Below the pieces are notes generated by a model, which made no database searches, was not told where the DNA came from, and saw only the letters and a list, made by a program, of their open reading frames with translations. A stretch of DNA of 5,937 bases, from the NCBI GenBank assembly GCA_900554085.1, contig USGA01000051.1, forward strand, positions 1-5,937, given 5' to 3'. Made by a program: the position numbers and the translations under genes. This document shows positions 5,401 through 5,937 of this stretch, piece after piece (within the stretch, counting starts at the first letter, position 1; each line of letters starts with the position of its first letter). Origin of the DNA: an uncultured Clostridia bacterium. GTDB taxonomy: Bacteria; Bacillota; Clostridia; Christensenellales; CAG-917.

Positions 5401-5937
5401 TCACATTCTCGTGGATTTGTCCTCGCCGATGCCCAGCATACCGTCGACGACGTACTTTTTGCCGTTCACGTCTTTGACGTAGCCGTAGATTTTGCCGAAC
5501 GGCAGTGCGTAATAGGTGTCCACCACCAGCAGGTGAATGGGCATATAGAAGGTGTTTTCGATTTCGAAGCGGATATCAACGCAACCGTGTTCGTCGCGTA
5601 TGCGCCAGGTTCTGGACTTGCGTTTCTCCCTCTCGAAAACGACGGGGGGCAGGGGAGAACTCTCTCCCTCGAGCCAGATAAGGTTTTCGTTGTAGTTGTC
5701 CTGGTCGATTGACTGGTTGCGGGTGAGGTTGAAAGCGAAATATTTCATCTCGCCGTCGATTTCGCACTTGCCCATAGTCGTCAGCCAGTCGTAGTGCGCG
5801 CAATAAGGGTAGTAGCCTTTGTGGTCGTCGATTATCGCCACGGAATTCGCGTTGGTGCGGAGGGTTTCGCCGTTGACGGTGATGGTGCCCGTCGCCTTGA
5901 AGAAGTCCTTTTCGGAATAAAGCGGTTTGTTGGGACC
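5401..5937 (-). CDS. DUF2804-like protein, C-terminal 178 residues (N-terminus beyond window)
   Basis: The frame is open to the window's right edge and ends with TGA at 5401-5403. The visible part matches the second half of DUF2804 proteins: HYDWLTTMG (48-56 of the fragment) sits where the other copy has LDWGRGVW, FAFNLTRNQS (67-76) where it has FGWNIGYGFGD, TWRIRDEHGCVDIRF (110-124) where it has PWRFVSDDARLDCTF, and FGKIYGYVKDVNGKKY (147-162) plus GEDKSTRM (171-178) where it has HQVFGYVSGK and FAEKVHNKW. It is thus a divergent paralogue. A GTG codon at 5841 is internal, since homology continues upstream of it. Function is unknown. The missing N-terminal half and promoter lie to the right. 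Confidence 0.82.
   Translation of the reverse strand, partial: GPNKPLYSEKDFFKATGTITVNGETLRTNANSVAIIDDHKGYYPYCAHYDWLTTMGKCEIDGEMKYFAFNLTRNQSIDQDNYNENLIWLEGESSPLPPVVFEREKRKSRTWRIRDEHGCVDIRFEIENTFYMPIHLLVVDTYYALPFGKIYGYVKDVNGKKYVVDGMLGIGEDKSTRM

Noticed and set aside
3497..5404. A 635-codon open frame on the minus strand running antisense to the hypothetical and propeller genes
   Set aside because: It is antisense to two genes with clear promoters, ribosome sites and recognisable protein patterns. Its translation is rich in Arg, His and Phe without any family pattern, as expected for a shadow frame in a moderately GC-rich coding region.
1..5937. Possible mobile island integrated at a tRNA gene
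   Set aside because: Two tRNA genes are present, but there is no integrase, no repeated tRNA 3' end elsewhere in the window, and no visible shift in composition.

Overview
This window reads like a stretch of ordinary chromosome from a Bacillota-type bacterium, probably an uncultured clostridium. The grounds are sigma-A-like promoters with 17-18 nt spacers, strong AGGAGG-type ribosome binding sites, CCA-encoding tRNA genes, an HPr-like small protein of a type I associate with Clostridia, two DUF2804 proteins, and base composition a little over half G+C by eye. A finer placement (for example Christensenellales) is only a guess. I see no insertion sequence, phage gene, CRISPR array, toxin-antitoxin pair or other mobile-element hallmark.

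Layout, left to right. (1) A tRNA-Pro(CGG), missing its first two bases, is followed by a long perfect hairpin. (2) A 338-residue extended short-chain dehydrogenase/NAD-dependent epimerase-like gene (+) has its own promoter. It meets a DUF2804 gene (-) head-to-head across a bidirectional terminator. (3) The DUF2804 gene is divergent from a tRNA-Gln(CTG), which has a textbook promoter and terminator and an unpaired first acceptor position. (4) A two-gene minus-strand operon encodes an HPr-like protein lacking the phospho-accepting histidine, then a GNAT acetyltransferase starting at a GTG directly after the HPr stop codon. (5) Divergent from it across about 160 bp that hold two dyads is a plus-strand operon. 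Its first gene is an unrecognised 240-residue mostly helical protein starting at TTG; its second is a 319-residue GH43-like five-bladed beta-propeller glycosidase-type protein. (6) This operon meets a second, partial DUF2804-like gene (-) across another bidirectional terminator; its N-terminus lies beyond the right edge.

How the genes may work together is mostly inference. The glycosidase-like protein and the HPr-like protein both hint at carbohydrate metabolism, and the two transcription units share a compact divergent regulatory region. The two DUF2804 proteins look like paralogues about 3 kb apart. No new multi-gene system can be claimed from the sequence. The best candidates for something undescribed are the hypothetical-plus-propeller operon and the histidine-less HPr/GNAT pair facing it.
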